The position numbers and the translations under genes were made by a program. Below the pieces are notes generated by a model. That model was not told where the DNA came from and searched no databases. It worked only from the letters and a program-made list of their open reading frames with translations. From the NCBI GenBank assembly GCA_028278245.1, contig JANQEQ010000108.1:1-64000 (forward strand): a DNA stretch of 64,000 nucleotides, read 5' to 3'. This DNA is from Phycisphaerales bacterium (GTDB taxonomy: Bacteria; Planctomycetota; Phycisphaerae; Phycisphaerales; SM1A02). This document shows, one piece after another, positions 44,743 to 53,667 of the stretch. How positions within the stretch are numbered: position 1 is the first letter of the stretch; each line of letters opens with the position of its first letter.

Positions 44743-44948
44743 TTAGAGCCCTACCATAGCCTTTATCCTGGAAATTGAATGAGAAATGAGTGATAGACTC
44801 ACTACAGCAACAGCAGGGTAATGGTACTGCTATTCAGATGATTCGAATCTCCAAACTGAGCCTTGCACAAAATCAACGAGACTCATCTATCGACATGTAA
44901 AACCAGATTACATCTGAACCTCAGCGCGACGTGCATCACAGATAATCG

Positions 44949-44976
44949 AAAAAGAGCCGCCCGTGAAGGGCGGCTC
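44949..44976 (-). terminator. Rho-independent terminator of the beta-helix protein gene
   Basis: GAGCCGCCC/GGGCGGCTC 9-bp stem, 5-base loop, then TTTTTC on the minus strand. It lies 52 bases past the stop of the gene ending at 45028. Confidence 0.88.
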
Positions 44977-45027
44977 ATGTCTCAAAGTGACGCGGTGGCA
45001 ACCACGTCAATGCTTGGAATGTGATGA

Positions 45028-47259
45028 CTACTCGCACGGCCCCCACTGGCCGAGGATCGCGAAGATGTCGTCGATATTCACCGTGCAATCTTCAGTGATA
45101 TCACCGGGGCAATAAGGCGGGCAGGGATCAGGACAATCACCCCATAAACCGAGTACTGCAAAGATATCATCGATGTTAACTTGATTATCGCCAGTTAGAT
45201 CGGCAGGGCAGGGATCGCCCTCTTCAACCACCGTGATGTCAACTGAATGTTCACCATACTCGATATCCCATTCCCATCCGGCGGGCAGCGCCGGCAGGTA
45301 GACGGGATTGAACACACCACTGTGAGTGCCATAAGCGATGACAGAAAACGTATCGCCCAGATTCGGGACAAAACCATTCGTGAATCTGACATCCAACTCA
45401 CCACCCAGACTCGCATGCGCCTGGACAGCGAGACGATCTTTTGTATTCGTGGTCGTGCCATGGATTCGTATTCTCAGTTCTGCACCGGGATTGGCTGTGA
45501 AGTCACCGTTGATATAGAGGAAGCCCACTTGTCCACTACTGAAACTGGGCAGGAGATAATCATTGTTGATCATGTTACCGAAAATGTGCGCATAGTCGCT
45601 CTCAGGTCCGCCGGCATACATGGGCCCGTTGTTGACGAGCAATCCGCCATAGCCGACATCAAAGTGGCTGTCGGGGTACATGGTTAGGTTACCATTGTTT
45701 TCCACGGCGTTGGGGTATCCCGTGCCGTCGGCGTTGATCCACCGACCAGTGGGTAACGAAACATTACCGTAGTTAACAAATCTCCGGCAGGTGAAGTCTT
45801 CGTGGAGATTCACAGAGCCGTTTCCACCATGGTTGGTGAACGTACTCTCGCTGAAGTCCCCCTGGTAGTAATTGAAGGTACCGTGATTGGTGAAATTACC
45901 GAAGAAGGTACCACCGTCGAACGATACACTCCCCATCTGGAAGGTGGCGTTGTTGGTGAAATTGCAGGGACTGTATACTCCACCGCCGGCATACTGACCA
46001 CGTAGAATCGCATTACGCCACATATGGAACGTGCCGGTATTGTGGGTCACGTTAGTCGCGCGCAGATCGGCGTTGTTGTCAAGGTTGATGCCGTAGGTTG
46101 AATCATTGGTGAAAATCGGGGTGCTGACATCCCCGCCATCCTGATCGTAGTACCCGGAATGATTGATGATTCGTGCGGCACTCATCCAATCGGCACTGAG
46201 CCCGAGGTAGAGATAGCTGTAGTCACCCGGAGCGCCTTCCCAGATTTCAATATCGCCATCAACGACCGTCGTACCACCGCTGTTCTGCTCAAACTTTGCC
46301 AGGGAACTGGGGCCGATCCTGAGATCACCACCCACCAGCAGTTCCGGATCGCCGTTGGTATCGGCCATCTTGTACCACGCTCGCATGGGGTGGGTGCCAT
46401 CGAGCCCTATTGTCACATTGCCGGTACTCGTGACTGTGCCGCCTGTGTGGTTGAAGTACCCATCACCGTTCCATCCTATGGACATACTGGTGAGGTCGAA
46501 TTGCCCGTCGGTCATGTTGAAGGTACCGATGCCTCCTGTGTTGAGCCCCAGCGTCAAGCTACCGGCGGGATGCGTTTGTTCGATCGTCCCCCCGTTCTGC
46601 GTGAAGGTACCGACATCACCGTTCCCGACGACGAGATGGTAAGTCACGGTCAACTTGCTGCCGGCGGTGGTCCCGCTGAGGGTGTACTCACCTTCGTCGC
46701 TTTGTCCGACGTAGACATTGGGAGCTTCGGCGAATCCAGTTTGGTGGTTGAATTCACCCGGAGCGTTGTAACCGACGTAGAAGTAATTGCCGACGGACAG
46801 TCCGGCCGAGGTATCCGCTACCGTCTCCAGGGTGAAAGTCGCGGGATGCGTACCGGTGTACCCGACCCAGAGATGATCCGTGGCTGAGAGGTATGCCGGT
46901 CCTTCGAGGTGGTAGTAGGAATCTCCGTTCACGCTCATCTTCAGATCGTCGGTATCAAGCCAGAGATCGTCCTGGTAGATGGCGCCATAGTAGGTGGAGC
47001 CATTACCATCAATGGTAACAGAGTCGTACCCACTCACACCGGTCCAGTCGTAGATTACGTATTTAGGCGTCGTGGTAGTGGCTTGGATATAGACATGCTC
47101 TGCTGGGAGTGGACAGTATCCTTGACTCCAGTTACTCGGCACATGCCAGTCCTGAATACCATGGGGCAAGAAGTAGTTGTCCACGGGAAATGCCGTCGGT
47201 GTTAACCACACGACTGAAGAGACGATTGCCACAGTTTTATACATGAGTGGGCTTATCAT
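45028..47259 (-). CDS. Secreted T5SS/PEP-CTERM-type repeat protein with dockerin-like cassette
   Basis: 743 residues from ATG 47259, with AGGA 8 bases upstream; a longer frame adds 23 polar residues. Signal peptide MISPLMYKTVAIVSSVVWL. The body has many short repeats of the type LVVGNGDVGTFTQNGGTIEQ, MSIGWNGDGYFNHTGGTV and YVGQSDEGEYTLSGT, which resemble the T5SS/PEP-CTERM-associated repeat and predict a right-handed beta-helix (about 60-500). A later region (LRIRIHGTTTNTKDRLAV) resembles the stalk of autotransporter passengers, but there is no beta-barrel. The 59-residue cassette (DNA 45034-45210) ends the protein. Likely an adhesin or matrix component. Its leader has three GC-rich stem-loops. 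Confidence 0.8.
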   Translation of the reverse strand: MISPLMYKTVAIVSSVVWLTPTAFPVDNYFLPHGIQDWHVPSNWSQGYCPLPAEHVYIQATTTTPKYVIYDWTGVSGYDSVTIDGNGSTYYGAIYQDDLWLDTDDLKMSVNGDSYYHLEGPAYLSATDHLWVGYTGTHPATFTLETVADTSAGLSVGNYFYVGYNAPGEFNHQTGFAEAPNVYVGQSDEGEYTLSGTTAGSKLTVTYHLVVGNGDVGTFTQNGGTIEQTHPAGSLTLGLNTGGIGTFNMTDGQFDLTSMSIGWNGDGYFNHTGGTVTSTGNVTIGLDGTHPMRAWYKMADTNGDPELLVGGDLRIGPSSLAKFEQNSGGTTVVDGDIEIWEGAPGDYSYLYLGLSADWMSAARIINHSGYYDQDGGDVSTPIFTNDSTYGINLDNNADLRATNVTHNTGTFHMWRNAILRGQYAGGGVYSPCNFTNNATFQMGSVSFDGGTFFGNFTNHGTFNYYQGDFSESTFTNHGGNGSVNLHEDFTCRRFVNYGNVSLPTGRWINADGTGYPNAVENNGNLTMYPDSHFDVGYGGLLVNNGPMYAGGPESDYAHIFGNMINNDYLLPSFSSGQVGFLYINGDFTANPGAELRIRIHGTTTNTKDRLAVQAHASLGGELDVRFTNGFVPNLGDTFSVIAYGTHSGVFNPVYLPALPAGWEWDIEYGEHSVDITVVEEGDPCPADLTGDNQVNIDDIFAVLGLWGDCPDPCPPYCPGDITEDCTVNIDDIFAILGQWGPCE

Positions 47260-47294
47260 GATTAATTCCTCGTTTCCGGGCCGCATGTTTTGAT

Positions 47295-47370
47295 GGTCGC
47301 GCGATCGACCGGCCGCAGTGCCGATCAAGCGGCCGGCGACGGGGCGCCACGGGTGGCAAACCCCGTCGCC
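47295..47370 (-). ncRNA. GC-rich triple stem-loop leader
   Basis: Minus-strand order: GGCGACGGGG/CCCCGTCGCC enclosing GCCAC/GTGGC (47335-47370); CCGGCCGC/GCGGCCGG around a 12-base loop (47309-47336); GGTCG/CGACC (47295-47310). The last two overlap by 2 bases. It lies 36-111 bases upstream of the beta-helix protein start and could be a cis-acting leader RNA. Confidence 0.4.
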
Positions 47371-47542
47371 ACTGAGACTTGTCGCGACCTACCCAGTTCT
47401 GCCAGGAAAATCAGAATGATGTGGATTGTGATCAAACGCAGCGATTGGTTGATAGGTACAAAACATTGAAATAAAGGGGTTTAGATGATCCGGCGATCTT
47501 GTATAATTGACGAGTCGTTTTTCATGTCTGGGGAAGTTGAGC

Positions 47543-48130
47543 ATGAAATGGGTCACGACATCACTCATTCTTGAGAAGCTTCAGCACAATGATGCCGAAA
47601 CGTGGAAGTTGTTCCTGGAGCGATTTCGCCAACCGATTGTGATCTTTGCCAACAATCTTGGCTTGTCGTTTGAAGAGGCGGAAGATGCCGCCCAGGAAAC
47701 ACTGACTGCATTCCTCACCGCTTATCGCAATGGAAAATATGACCGATCACAGGGTCGCCTGGGTTCGTGGTTATTCGGAATTGCCCATCGCACAGTGCTC
47801 AGTCGACGGCGGAAAGTAGCTCATGACCGTAACCGTCAACCAGCCGGTCAGAGAACCGCGTTCTGGGATGCACTGCCGGCGGAAGAGATCATTCGTCAAT
47901 CGTGGGATGAAACCTGGCAACGAACGATATTCGAGCAGTGTATTCGTCAGGTTAAGATTGAACTGGAACCGAATACAGTCCATGCTTTTGAGATGTACGT
48001 ATTAAACGATCGACCGGTAGATGAAGTGGCGGCTGAACTCGGCATGACACGTAATGCTGTATATAAGGCAAAGCATCGTGTGCTGACACGAATGCGTGAA
48101 TTGCAGGATCAAATCGATGTCATCGAGTGA
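47543..48130 (+). CDS. ECF RNA polymerase sigma factor
   Basis: 195 residues from ATG 47543 (GGGGA 9 bases upstream; an in-frame start 12 codons earlier is less likely). Region 2: LEKLQHNDAETWKLFLERFR, AEDAAQETLTAFLTAYRNGK and GRLGSWLFGIAHRTVLSRRR. Region 4: EMYVLNDRPVDEVAAELGMT, then RNAVYKAKHRVLTRMREL as the -35-binding helix. Its stop overlaps the next gene by 14 bases, so the two are coupled. Planctomycetes have ECF groups linked to Ser/Thr kinases, and this pair fits that theme. Confidence 0.9.
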   Translation: MKWVTTSLILEKLQHNDAETWKLFLERFRQPIVIFANNLGLSFEEAEDAAQETLTAFLTAYRNGKYDRSQGRLGSWLFGIAHRTVLSRRRKVAHDRNRQPAGQRTAFWDALPAEEIIRQSWDETWQRTIFEQCIRQVKIELEPNTVHAFEMYVLNDRPVDEVAAELGMTRNAVYKAKHRVLTRMRELQDQIDVIE

Positions 48131-50633
48131 TTCGAACAATGATGGACCACAGACAGCATGCCCTGACTTTGAAGACTTTGAGCAGTATCTTTATGACAAG
48201 CTGGATCATGTGAAGCGAAGCTCTCTTGAAGAGCATCTCAGTTCGTGTGCATCTTGCACAGCGCTGATTGAAGAGATGGGAAAAAACAATCGCATGCTGG
48301 AACAAATGCGTGCTTCTCAGACGCAAACACCAACCGATACTCAAGCGGACATGACATCACTCAAACTCACCGGTTATGAAATCCTGCGCACTATTTACGA
48401 AGGCGGGCAAGGTGTTGTATACGAAGCAAAACAACTATCAACACATCGAAATGTAGCGATCAAGGTACTGCTTCATGGTCGCTTTGCCGGCAAGATGCAA
48501 CGACGACGTTTCGAGCGCGAAATTGATCTGACGGCACCTCTCGATCACCCAAACATCGTGCCGGTATTTGACAGCGGCCGCACAGATGACGGCTACATGT
48601 TCCTGGTTATGCGTTATGTTGAAGGTCAACCACTTGATGTCTTTCTCCAGCATAACACACTTGGTATCGCCGAAGTATTGACATTGTTTCAGAAGATCGC
48701 CGGTGCAGTTCATTATGCTCACCAGCACGGCGTCATTCATCGAGATTTGAAGCCGAGCAATATTCTGATTGATAAACAATGGGAACCGCATTTACTTGAT
48801 TTTGGATTGGCCAAACCGCTGGATGATATCGATTCGAAAAATCGCTCAATCCAGACACAGGCGGGGGAGTTTTTGGGCACACTGGCGTACGCAGCGCCGG
48901 AACAGGTCAGTGGAGACCCGCTTTCCATTGATGTGCGCAGCGATGTGTACTCGCTCGGGGTGATTCTCTATGAAGCACTCACCGGTGACCATCCATACCC
49001 GATCCGCGGTCAACTCGTGGATATTGTCAGGAATATTCTGGATCATGAACCAGCGCGGCCGTCATCCATCAGGTCTGAAATCAATGATGAATTAGATACG
49101 ATTCTGCTCAAGATCCTCAGCAAAGACAAGCAGAGACGTTATCAATCAGTCGCAGATTTAGCGCGTGATCTTACGCATTTAGAGCAAGGCCTGCCAATTG
49201 ATGCAAAGGCAGACAGCACATTGTATGTGTTGCGCAAGACACTTCGCCGACACCGGATTCCAGTAGTGACGGCACTGATTGTGTTTTTGGCACTGATGGC
49301 GGCAACGATTACATCCTTCAGCTTCTGGCAACACACACAGACTGCATTGGAGCAATCCGAAATCGAAGCAAATAAGGCCAAAGCTGTCAACGAGTTCTTA
49401 AACAGCGACCTGCTTGCTGCAGCAGGTCCACTTCACTCATCGAACAGAGAAATTACGATGCGCGAAGTGCTTGATGCCGCATCTGAGCGAGTCGCCGGTA
49501 AGTTTGAAGGTCAACCGGAGACGGCAGCGTCGATTCACAGGACACTGGGCACGACTTACGAGAATCTTGGGGAATATGAACTGGCAGAACCGCATCACGT
49601 GGAAGCTCTGAAACTCTATCGAGAGGCGCTGGGAGAAAATCATCTTTATGTATTTGATGCGATGGAAGATCTTGCCTTGATCTACCGCAGGCTCGCTCGA
49701 TACGACGATGCGGAAGATTTGTTCACTATGGCACTGGCTGGAAAGCGAGAGTTGCTCGGCAATGAACACTTTGAAACATCTGTGTCCATGAACGACCTGG
49801 CCACACTCTACCATACTCAGGGCAGGCACGAAGAGGCGGAGCTACTGTACCTGGAATCTCTCGAAGTGCGACGTCAATTGTTTGTATCGGAGCACGAGGA
49901 AATCGCAGCCTGTGAATGCAATCTGGCCAATCTTTATGAAATTATGGGACGCTATGATGAGGCCGAAGCCATGCACCTGCGCGCGTTGGAAACACGGAAA
50001 CTTACTTTGGGCGAAGATCACCCACAGACCCTGATGTCCATGAATTCACTCGCCAAGGCTTACAACAGTAAGAAGAAATACGACCAGGCTGAACCACTCT
50101 TGTGGAAGGTCATGGATGTTAGGCGTATTACATTGGGGGAGGATCACCCTGAGACGCTCAAGACCATGAATAACTTAGCCGTGCTGTGTAAGGAGCACGG
50201 CAACTATGAGGAAGCCGAGGTGTTGTGGAGTGAGGTACTCACAGCTCAACGTCGTGTGCTCGGAGAGCAGCATCCTCATACACTGGTTTCCGCTAACAAC
50301 CTGGCTGATCTTTACCATAGGATGGAGAGATACGAAGAATCTGCCGCATTGTTTGCTACAACCATCGTAGGTGCCAGGGAATCCTTACCAGAAGGACATT
50401 GGTACACCGGTGTATTCCTCTACAAGTACGGCCTGTGTTTGACCAGTATGGAACGATTCGATGACGCAGAAACCACCCTGAAGGAAGCATATCAGAACTT
50501 ATCTGCATCCTTGGGTGCGGACCATAATCGAACGAGAACCGTTGCAACCGCTCTGACCAATCTTTACCAGGCGTGGGATAAACCGGAACAAGCGAACAGG
50601 TATCGTGCTCTTGCCGATCCCGATTCAGAATAA
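48117..50633 (+). CDS. Zinc-finger anti-sigma/Ser-Thr kinase/TPR transmembrane protein
   Basis: 838 residues from ATG 48117 (AGGA 9 bases upstream). Residues about 15-50 form an anti-sigma zinc finger (CPDFEDFEQYLYDK, then HLSSCASC giving HxxxCxxC). A PASTA-less protein kinase follows (about 85-365): glycine loop EGGQGVVYEA, Lys in VAIKVLLHG, catalytic HRDLKPSNIL, DFGLAKP and APEQ. One TM is near residue 385 (IPVVTALIVFLALMAATI). The rest is a chain of about eight kinesin-light-chain TPRs (LGEDHPQTLMSMNSLAKAY repeated with variation), probably outside the membrane. The N-terminal finger may hold the coupled sigma factor, with kinase activity controlling release. The external TPRs would sense a protein partner. 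Confidence 0.92.
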   Translation: MSSSDSNNDGPQTACPDFEDFEQYLYDKLDHVKRSSLEEHLSSCASCTALIEEMGKNNRMLEQMRASQTQTPTDTQADMTSLKLTGYEILRTIYEGGQGVVYEAKQLSTHRNVAIKVLLHGRFAGKMQRRRFEREIDLTAPLDHPNIVPVFDSGRTDDGYMFLVMRYVEGQPLDVFLQHNTLGIAEVLTLFQKIAGAVHYAHQHGVIHRDLKPSNILIDKQWEPHLLDFGLAKPLDDIDSKNRSIQTQAGEFLGTLAYAAPEQVSGDPLSIDVRSDVYSLGVILYEALTGDHPYPIRGQLVDIVRNILDHEPARPSSIRSEINDELDTILLKILSKDKQRRYQSVADLARDLTHLEQGLPIDAKADSTLYVLRKTLRRHRIPVVTALIVFLALMAATITSFSFWQHTQTALEQSEIEANKAKAVNEFLNSDLLAAAGPLHSSNREITMREVLDAASERVAGKFEGQPETAASIHRTLGTTYENLGEYELAEPHHVEALKLYREALGENHLYVFDAMEDLALIYRRLARYDDAEDLFTMALAGKRELLGNEHFETSVSMNDLATLYHTQGRHEEAELLYLESLEVRRQLFVSEHEEIAACECNLANLYEIMGRYDEAEAMHLRALETRKLTLGEDHPQTLMSMNSLAKAYNSKKKYDQAEPLLWKVMDVRRITLGEDHPETLKTMNNLAVLCKEHGNYEEAEVLWSEVLTAQRRVLGEQHPHTLVSANNLADLYHRMERYEESAALFATTIVGARESLPEGHWYTGVFLYKYGLCLTSMERFDDAETTLKEAYQNLSASLGADHNRTRTVATALTNLYQAWDKPEQANRYRALADPDSE

Positions 50634-50671
50634 GACACGCCGTCTCCAGTTCATCACACAATGGACACAGA

Positions 50672-51730
50672 TTATTCTTCGTGTGTGGTGATTGATACTC
50701 GACTTTCCAGCTCATCTTCAACCATCCAGGTATTTGTATCGCGGATCAATTCATTGAAATTACCCTCTCCATGTTTTTCAATCGCTTCGTTCATTTGATC
50801 GCGCATAAGTTGATTATAAGATGGTAGATCGGTATTGCAGTACAACACACCCATGGGTTCGGGGAAATTCGGAGGCAGCATCTGAGCCAGAAGATAAGCT
50901 CGACCACGATCGCTTTCATCATGCACAAGTAATTCGGTTTCCTCGATCCCGTGACCGAGTTCGACGATGCTGAGCCTGCCATGATATGACCGTATACCAC
51001 GAGAGTGGTCGGGGCCGAATGTAATCGGCTTACCGTGCTCCAGCAGGACGGTGTTTTCGTCACGATTTTCTTTCTGCGAAGCATGAAACCATGCGCCGTG
51101 ATTAAATACGTTACAATCCTGCATGACCTCAATAAATGATAATCCTTGATGAGCTGCCGCTCTTTGTAATATCTCAGTGAGCATTTTCACATCGACATCA
51201 AGACAACGTGCAATAAAAGTTGCACCTGCAGCAACAGCCATGTTCAATGGATTGATCGGATAGTCAAGCGATCCCATCGGAGTTGATTTTGTAACCTTAC
51301 CAAATTCACTTGTGGGAGAGTATTGACCTTTCGTGAGACCATAAATGCGGTTATTAAGCAGGACAACATTCATGTCGATGTTACGACGCATCGCATGTAG
51401 GGTATGATTACCGCCGATTGAGAGAAGATCGCCATCACCGGAAACCACCCACACTTGCAGATCAGGATTGGCGAGTTTGACTCCGGTAGCAAAGGCCGGT
51501 GCTCTGCCATGGATTGAATGCATGCCGAAAGTGCGCATGTAATATGGAAACCGAGCGGCACATCCGATGCCCGAGACAAAAACATAATCCTCACGGGCAT
51601 TGTCCAGTTCTGATAATGCCTTGCGAACAGCATTGAGAACAGCGTAATCGCCGCAACCCGGACACCAGCGCACATCCTGATCGGTGGCAAAATCCTTCGG
51701 TTTATAACGTTTTGTTGCTACATCAGCCAT
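50672..51730 (-). CDS. korB: 2-oxoacid:ferredoxin oxidoreductase, beta subunit
   Basis: 352 residues. TPP- and Fe-S-binding subunit: WCPGCGDYAVLNAV, GIGCAARFPYYM, GDGDLLSIGGNHTLHAMRRN and LLNNRIYGLTKGQYSPTS, all typical of KorB of 2-oxoglutarate ferredoxin oxidoreductase. With the alpha subunit it converts a 2-oxoacid and CoA to acyl-CoA, CO2 and reduced ferredoxin. The gene starts on the A of the upstream stop (TAATG), so it is translationally coupled. Last gene of the minus-strand operon. 2-Oxoglutarate is the most likely substrate, pyruvate or branched-chain acids less so. Confidence 0.9.
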   Translation of the reverse strand: MADVATKRYKPKDFATDQDVRWCPGCGDYAVLNAVRKALSELDNAREDYVFVSGIGCAARFPYYMRTFGMHSIHGRAPAFATGVKLANPDLQVWVVSGDGDLLSIGGNHTLHAMRRNIDMNVVLLNNRIYGLTKGQYSPTSEFGKVTKSTPMGSLDYPINPLNMAVAAGATFIARCLDVDVKMLTEILQRAAAHQGLSFIEVMQDCNVFNHGAWFHASQKENRDENTVLLEHGKPITFGPDHSRGIRSYHGRLSIVELGHGIEETELLVHDESDRGRAYLLAQMLPPNFPEPMGVLYCNTDLPSYNQLMRDQMNEAIEKHGEGNFNELIRDTNTWMVEDELESRVSITTHEE

Positions 51731-53667
51731 TATTGAACTCTCGCTGCAACAGGTTGATTTTCAATTGATATCCCACAGTCCTGCATGATCTGTAATGTAT
51801 GATCGATCAGATCGCTCGCCCGGAACATCCTTCCCTCCACATAATTGATCCCGCTAACGTCAATCAAATAACGATCGCGTATGATCGTTCGCAACTGACC
51901 AAGGTTAATTTCAGGAATTATCACTTTCCTGAATCGGCTCAGTACATCTCCCAGATCCTGAGGCAGCGGATTGAGATAGCGCAGATGGGCGGTGCTCACA
52001 CTATGACCCATTTCACGTAATGAATCGCCCGCTGTTGTGATCGCGCCATAGGTTCCTCCCCAGCCGAGTAATAGCACATCGCCCTCATCCGGACCTCGTA
52101 CATCAACTGGTGGAACCAACTCAACAACACGTGCGACTTTTTCAGCGCGTAGATGAACCATTTTTTCGTGATTTTCCGGATCATAAGAAACATCGCCTGT
52201 GTTCTCAGTTTTTTCCAGGCCACCTATCGTATGCTCGAGATTTGGAGTACCGGGCAGTACCCAGGGCCGAGCGAGCGTTTCTGCATCGCGTTTGTAAGGA
52301 AGAAATTCTCCATCTTCACCGTTGGCTTCAGTAGGATGTTCACAATGTATGGGTGGGATTGCATCAATGTCCGGGATCAGCCACGGCTCTGCACCGTTGG
52401 CAATATAACCATCACATAACAATATTACAGGATGCATACAGCGCACCGCGAGACGGAATGCCTCTACTGTAAGAGCAAAGCAATCGGAAGGACTTCGCGG
52501 CGCCAATACAATGCATGGGCTTTCGCCGGGTCTACCCCATATGGCCTGTAAAAGATCTGCCTGCTCTGTTTTGGTCGGCATACCGGTTGCCGGTCCTGCC
52601 CTTTGAACATCCACAACGACCAGAGGCAGTTCCATCATAACCGCCAAACCGATCGCTTCACTTTTCAGAGCGAGTCCGGGACCGGATGTTCCGGTGACGG
52701 CCAGATCTCCGGCAAATGATGCACCGATGGCTGCACATACCGCAGCCAGTTCATCCTCCGCCTGAAATGTCTTTATTCCGAAATGCTTGACATGAGCCAG
52801 ACGATGCATGATTTCAGTGGCTGGTGTAATAGGATAACTTGCATAGAGAAGTTGTTTATTTGCTTTCTTTGACGCCGCCACCATGCCTAACGCCACTGCG
52901 CCGCTACCTGAAATCTGTCGATACAATCCTGCTTTATGTTTGGCCGGTGCAATACGATACCTGGCCGGGAAAAGCTCAGCCGTTTCCCCGAGAAAGTAAC
53001 CCGCTTTGAGTGCGCTGACATTAATCTCTGCAATCTTCGGTTTCTTCTTCTGCCCGCCGAAGTAGTCGTTGAGCCAGTCAATGGTTGTATCCATTGGGCG
53101 ATCGAAGATCCAGTAGACGATACCCAATGCAAACATATTGCGACATCGGTTGATGTCTTTGGCACCAACTCCGGCATCAACTAGAGTCTCGCTTGTAAGT
53201 CGCGATATTGGAATCTTGAACAATTTGAAGCGTCGGTTATACGAGGGATCATCCAGTGGGTTGTAATCCGGTTCGTATCCGCATTTCAGAAGACTCGCTT
53301 TATCGAACTCATCTTCATTAACAACAACCAAGCCTCCGGATACGACTTCCTCGATGTTCGTTTTGAAACCGGCAGGATTCATCGCCACAAGCACATCAAC
53401 CCGATCGCCGGGGGTATAAATTTCCTCTGAAGAAAACTGAATCTGAAAACCGGAAACGCCAAATGTTGTGCCTTTGGGGGCACGAATCTCAGCGGGGAAA
53501 TCCGGGAATGTGGCAAAGTCGTTTCCGAACACTGCTGTGGTGTTGGTGAATTGACCACCGGTAATCTGCATACCATCGCCCGAGTCGCCGACGAAGCGAA
53601 TGGATACAGAATCCAGAGATTGTGTATCCACAGCGTGGCTTGTTTCTGATGATTGTTTCTCACCCAT
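51730..53667 (-). CDS. korA: 2-oxoacid:ferredoxin oxidoreductase, alpha subunit (gamma-alpha fusion)
   Basis: 645 residues from ATG 53667, 9 bases after GGAG; an upstream frame of 25 codons lies inside the lipoate-ligase gene. The N-terminal gamma domain (about 20-200) has RFVGDSGDGMQITGGQF and APKGTTFGVSGFQI. The alpha domain (about 240-450) has YPITPATEIMHRLA, QAEDELAAVCAAIGAS, TSGPGLALKSEAIGLAVM and RAGPATGMPTKTEQADLLQA, and the C-terminal domain III ends near QDCGISIENQP. It forms the heterodimer with the next gene. Its start overlaps the lipoate-ligase stop by 8 bases. Confidence 0.9.
   Translation of the reverse strand: MGEKQSSETSHAVDTQSLDSVSIRFVGDSGDGMQITGGQFTNTTAVFGNDFATFPDFPAEIRAPKGTTFGVSGFQIQFSSEEIYTPGDRVDVLVAMNPAGFKTNIEEVVSGGLVVVNEDEFDKASLLKCGYEPDYNPLDDPSYNRRFKLFKIPISRLTSETLVDAGVGAKDINRCRNMFALGIVYWIFDRPMDTTIDWLNDYFGGQKKKPKIAEINVSALKAGYFLGETAELFPARYRIAPAKHKAGLYRQISGSGAVALGMVAASKKANKQLLYASYPITPATEIMHRLAHVKHFGIKTFQAEDELAAVCAAIGASFAGDLAVTGTSGPGLALKSEAIGLAVMMELPLVVVDVQRAGPATGMPTKTEQADLLQAIWGRPGESPCIVLAPRSPSDCFALTVEAFRLAVRCMHPVILLCDGYIANGAEPWLIPDIDAIPPIHCEHPTEANGEDGEFLPYKRDAETLARPWVLPGTPNLEHTIGGLEKTENTGDVSYDPENHEKMVHLRAEKVARVVELVPPVDVRGPDEGDVLLLGWGGTYGAITTAGDSLREMGHSVSTAHLRYLNPLPQDLGDVLSRFRKVIIPEINLGQLRTIIRDRYLIDVSGINYVEGRMFRASDLIDHTLQIMQDCGISIENQPVAARVQ

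Larger units (their letters stand above)
44512..45027. other. Intergenic region with palindrome and terminator
   Basis: About 515 bases between two minus-strand genes. It holds the terminator near 44960 and a perfect 6-5-6 dyad GGTCAT-TGTAC-ATGACC at 44726-44742, 215 bases upstream of the subtilase start. The subtilase promoter should be here. No gene is supported. Confidence 0.4.

Noticed and set aside
45247-46887. Plus-strand frames rich in Val, Ile and Gly opposite the beta-helix gene
   Set aside because: They are the complement of the repeat codons. The repeated amino-acid pattern on the minus strand is coherent, whereas the plus-strand products have no family character.
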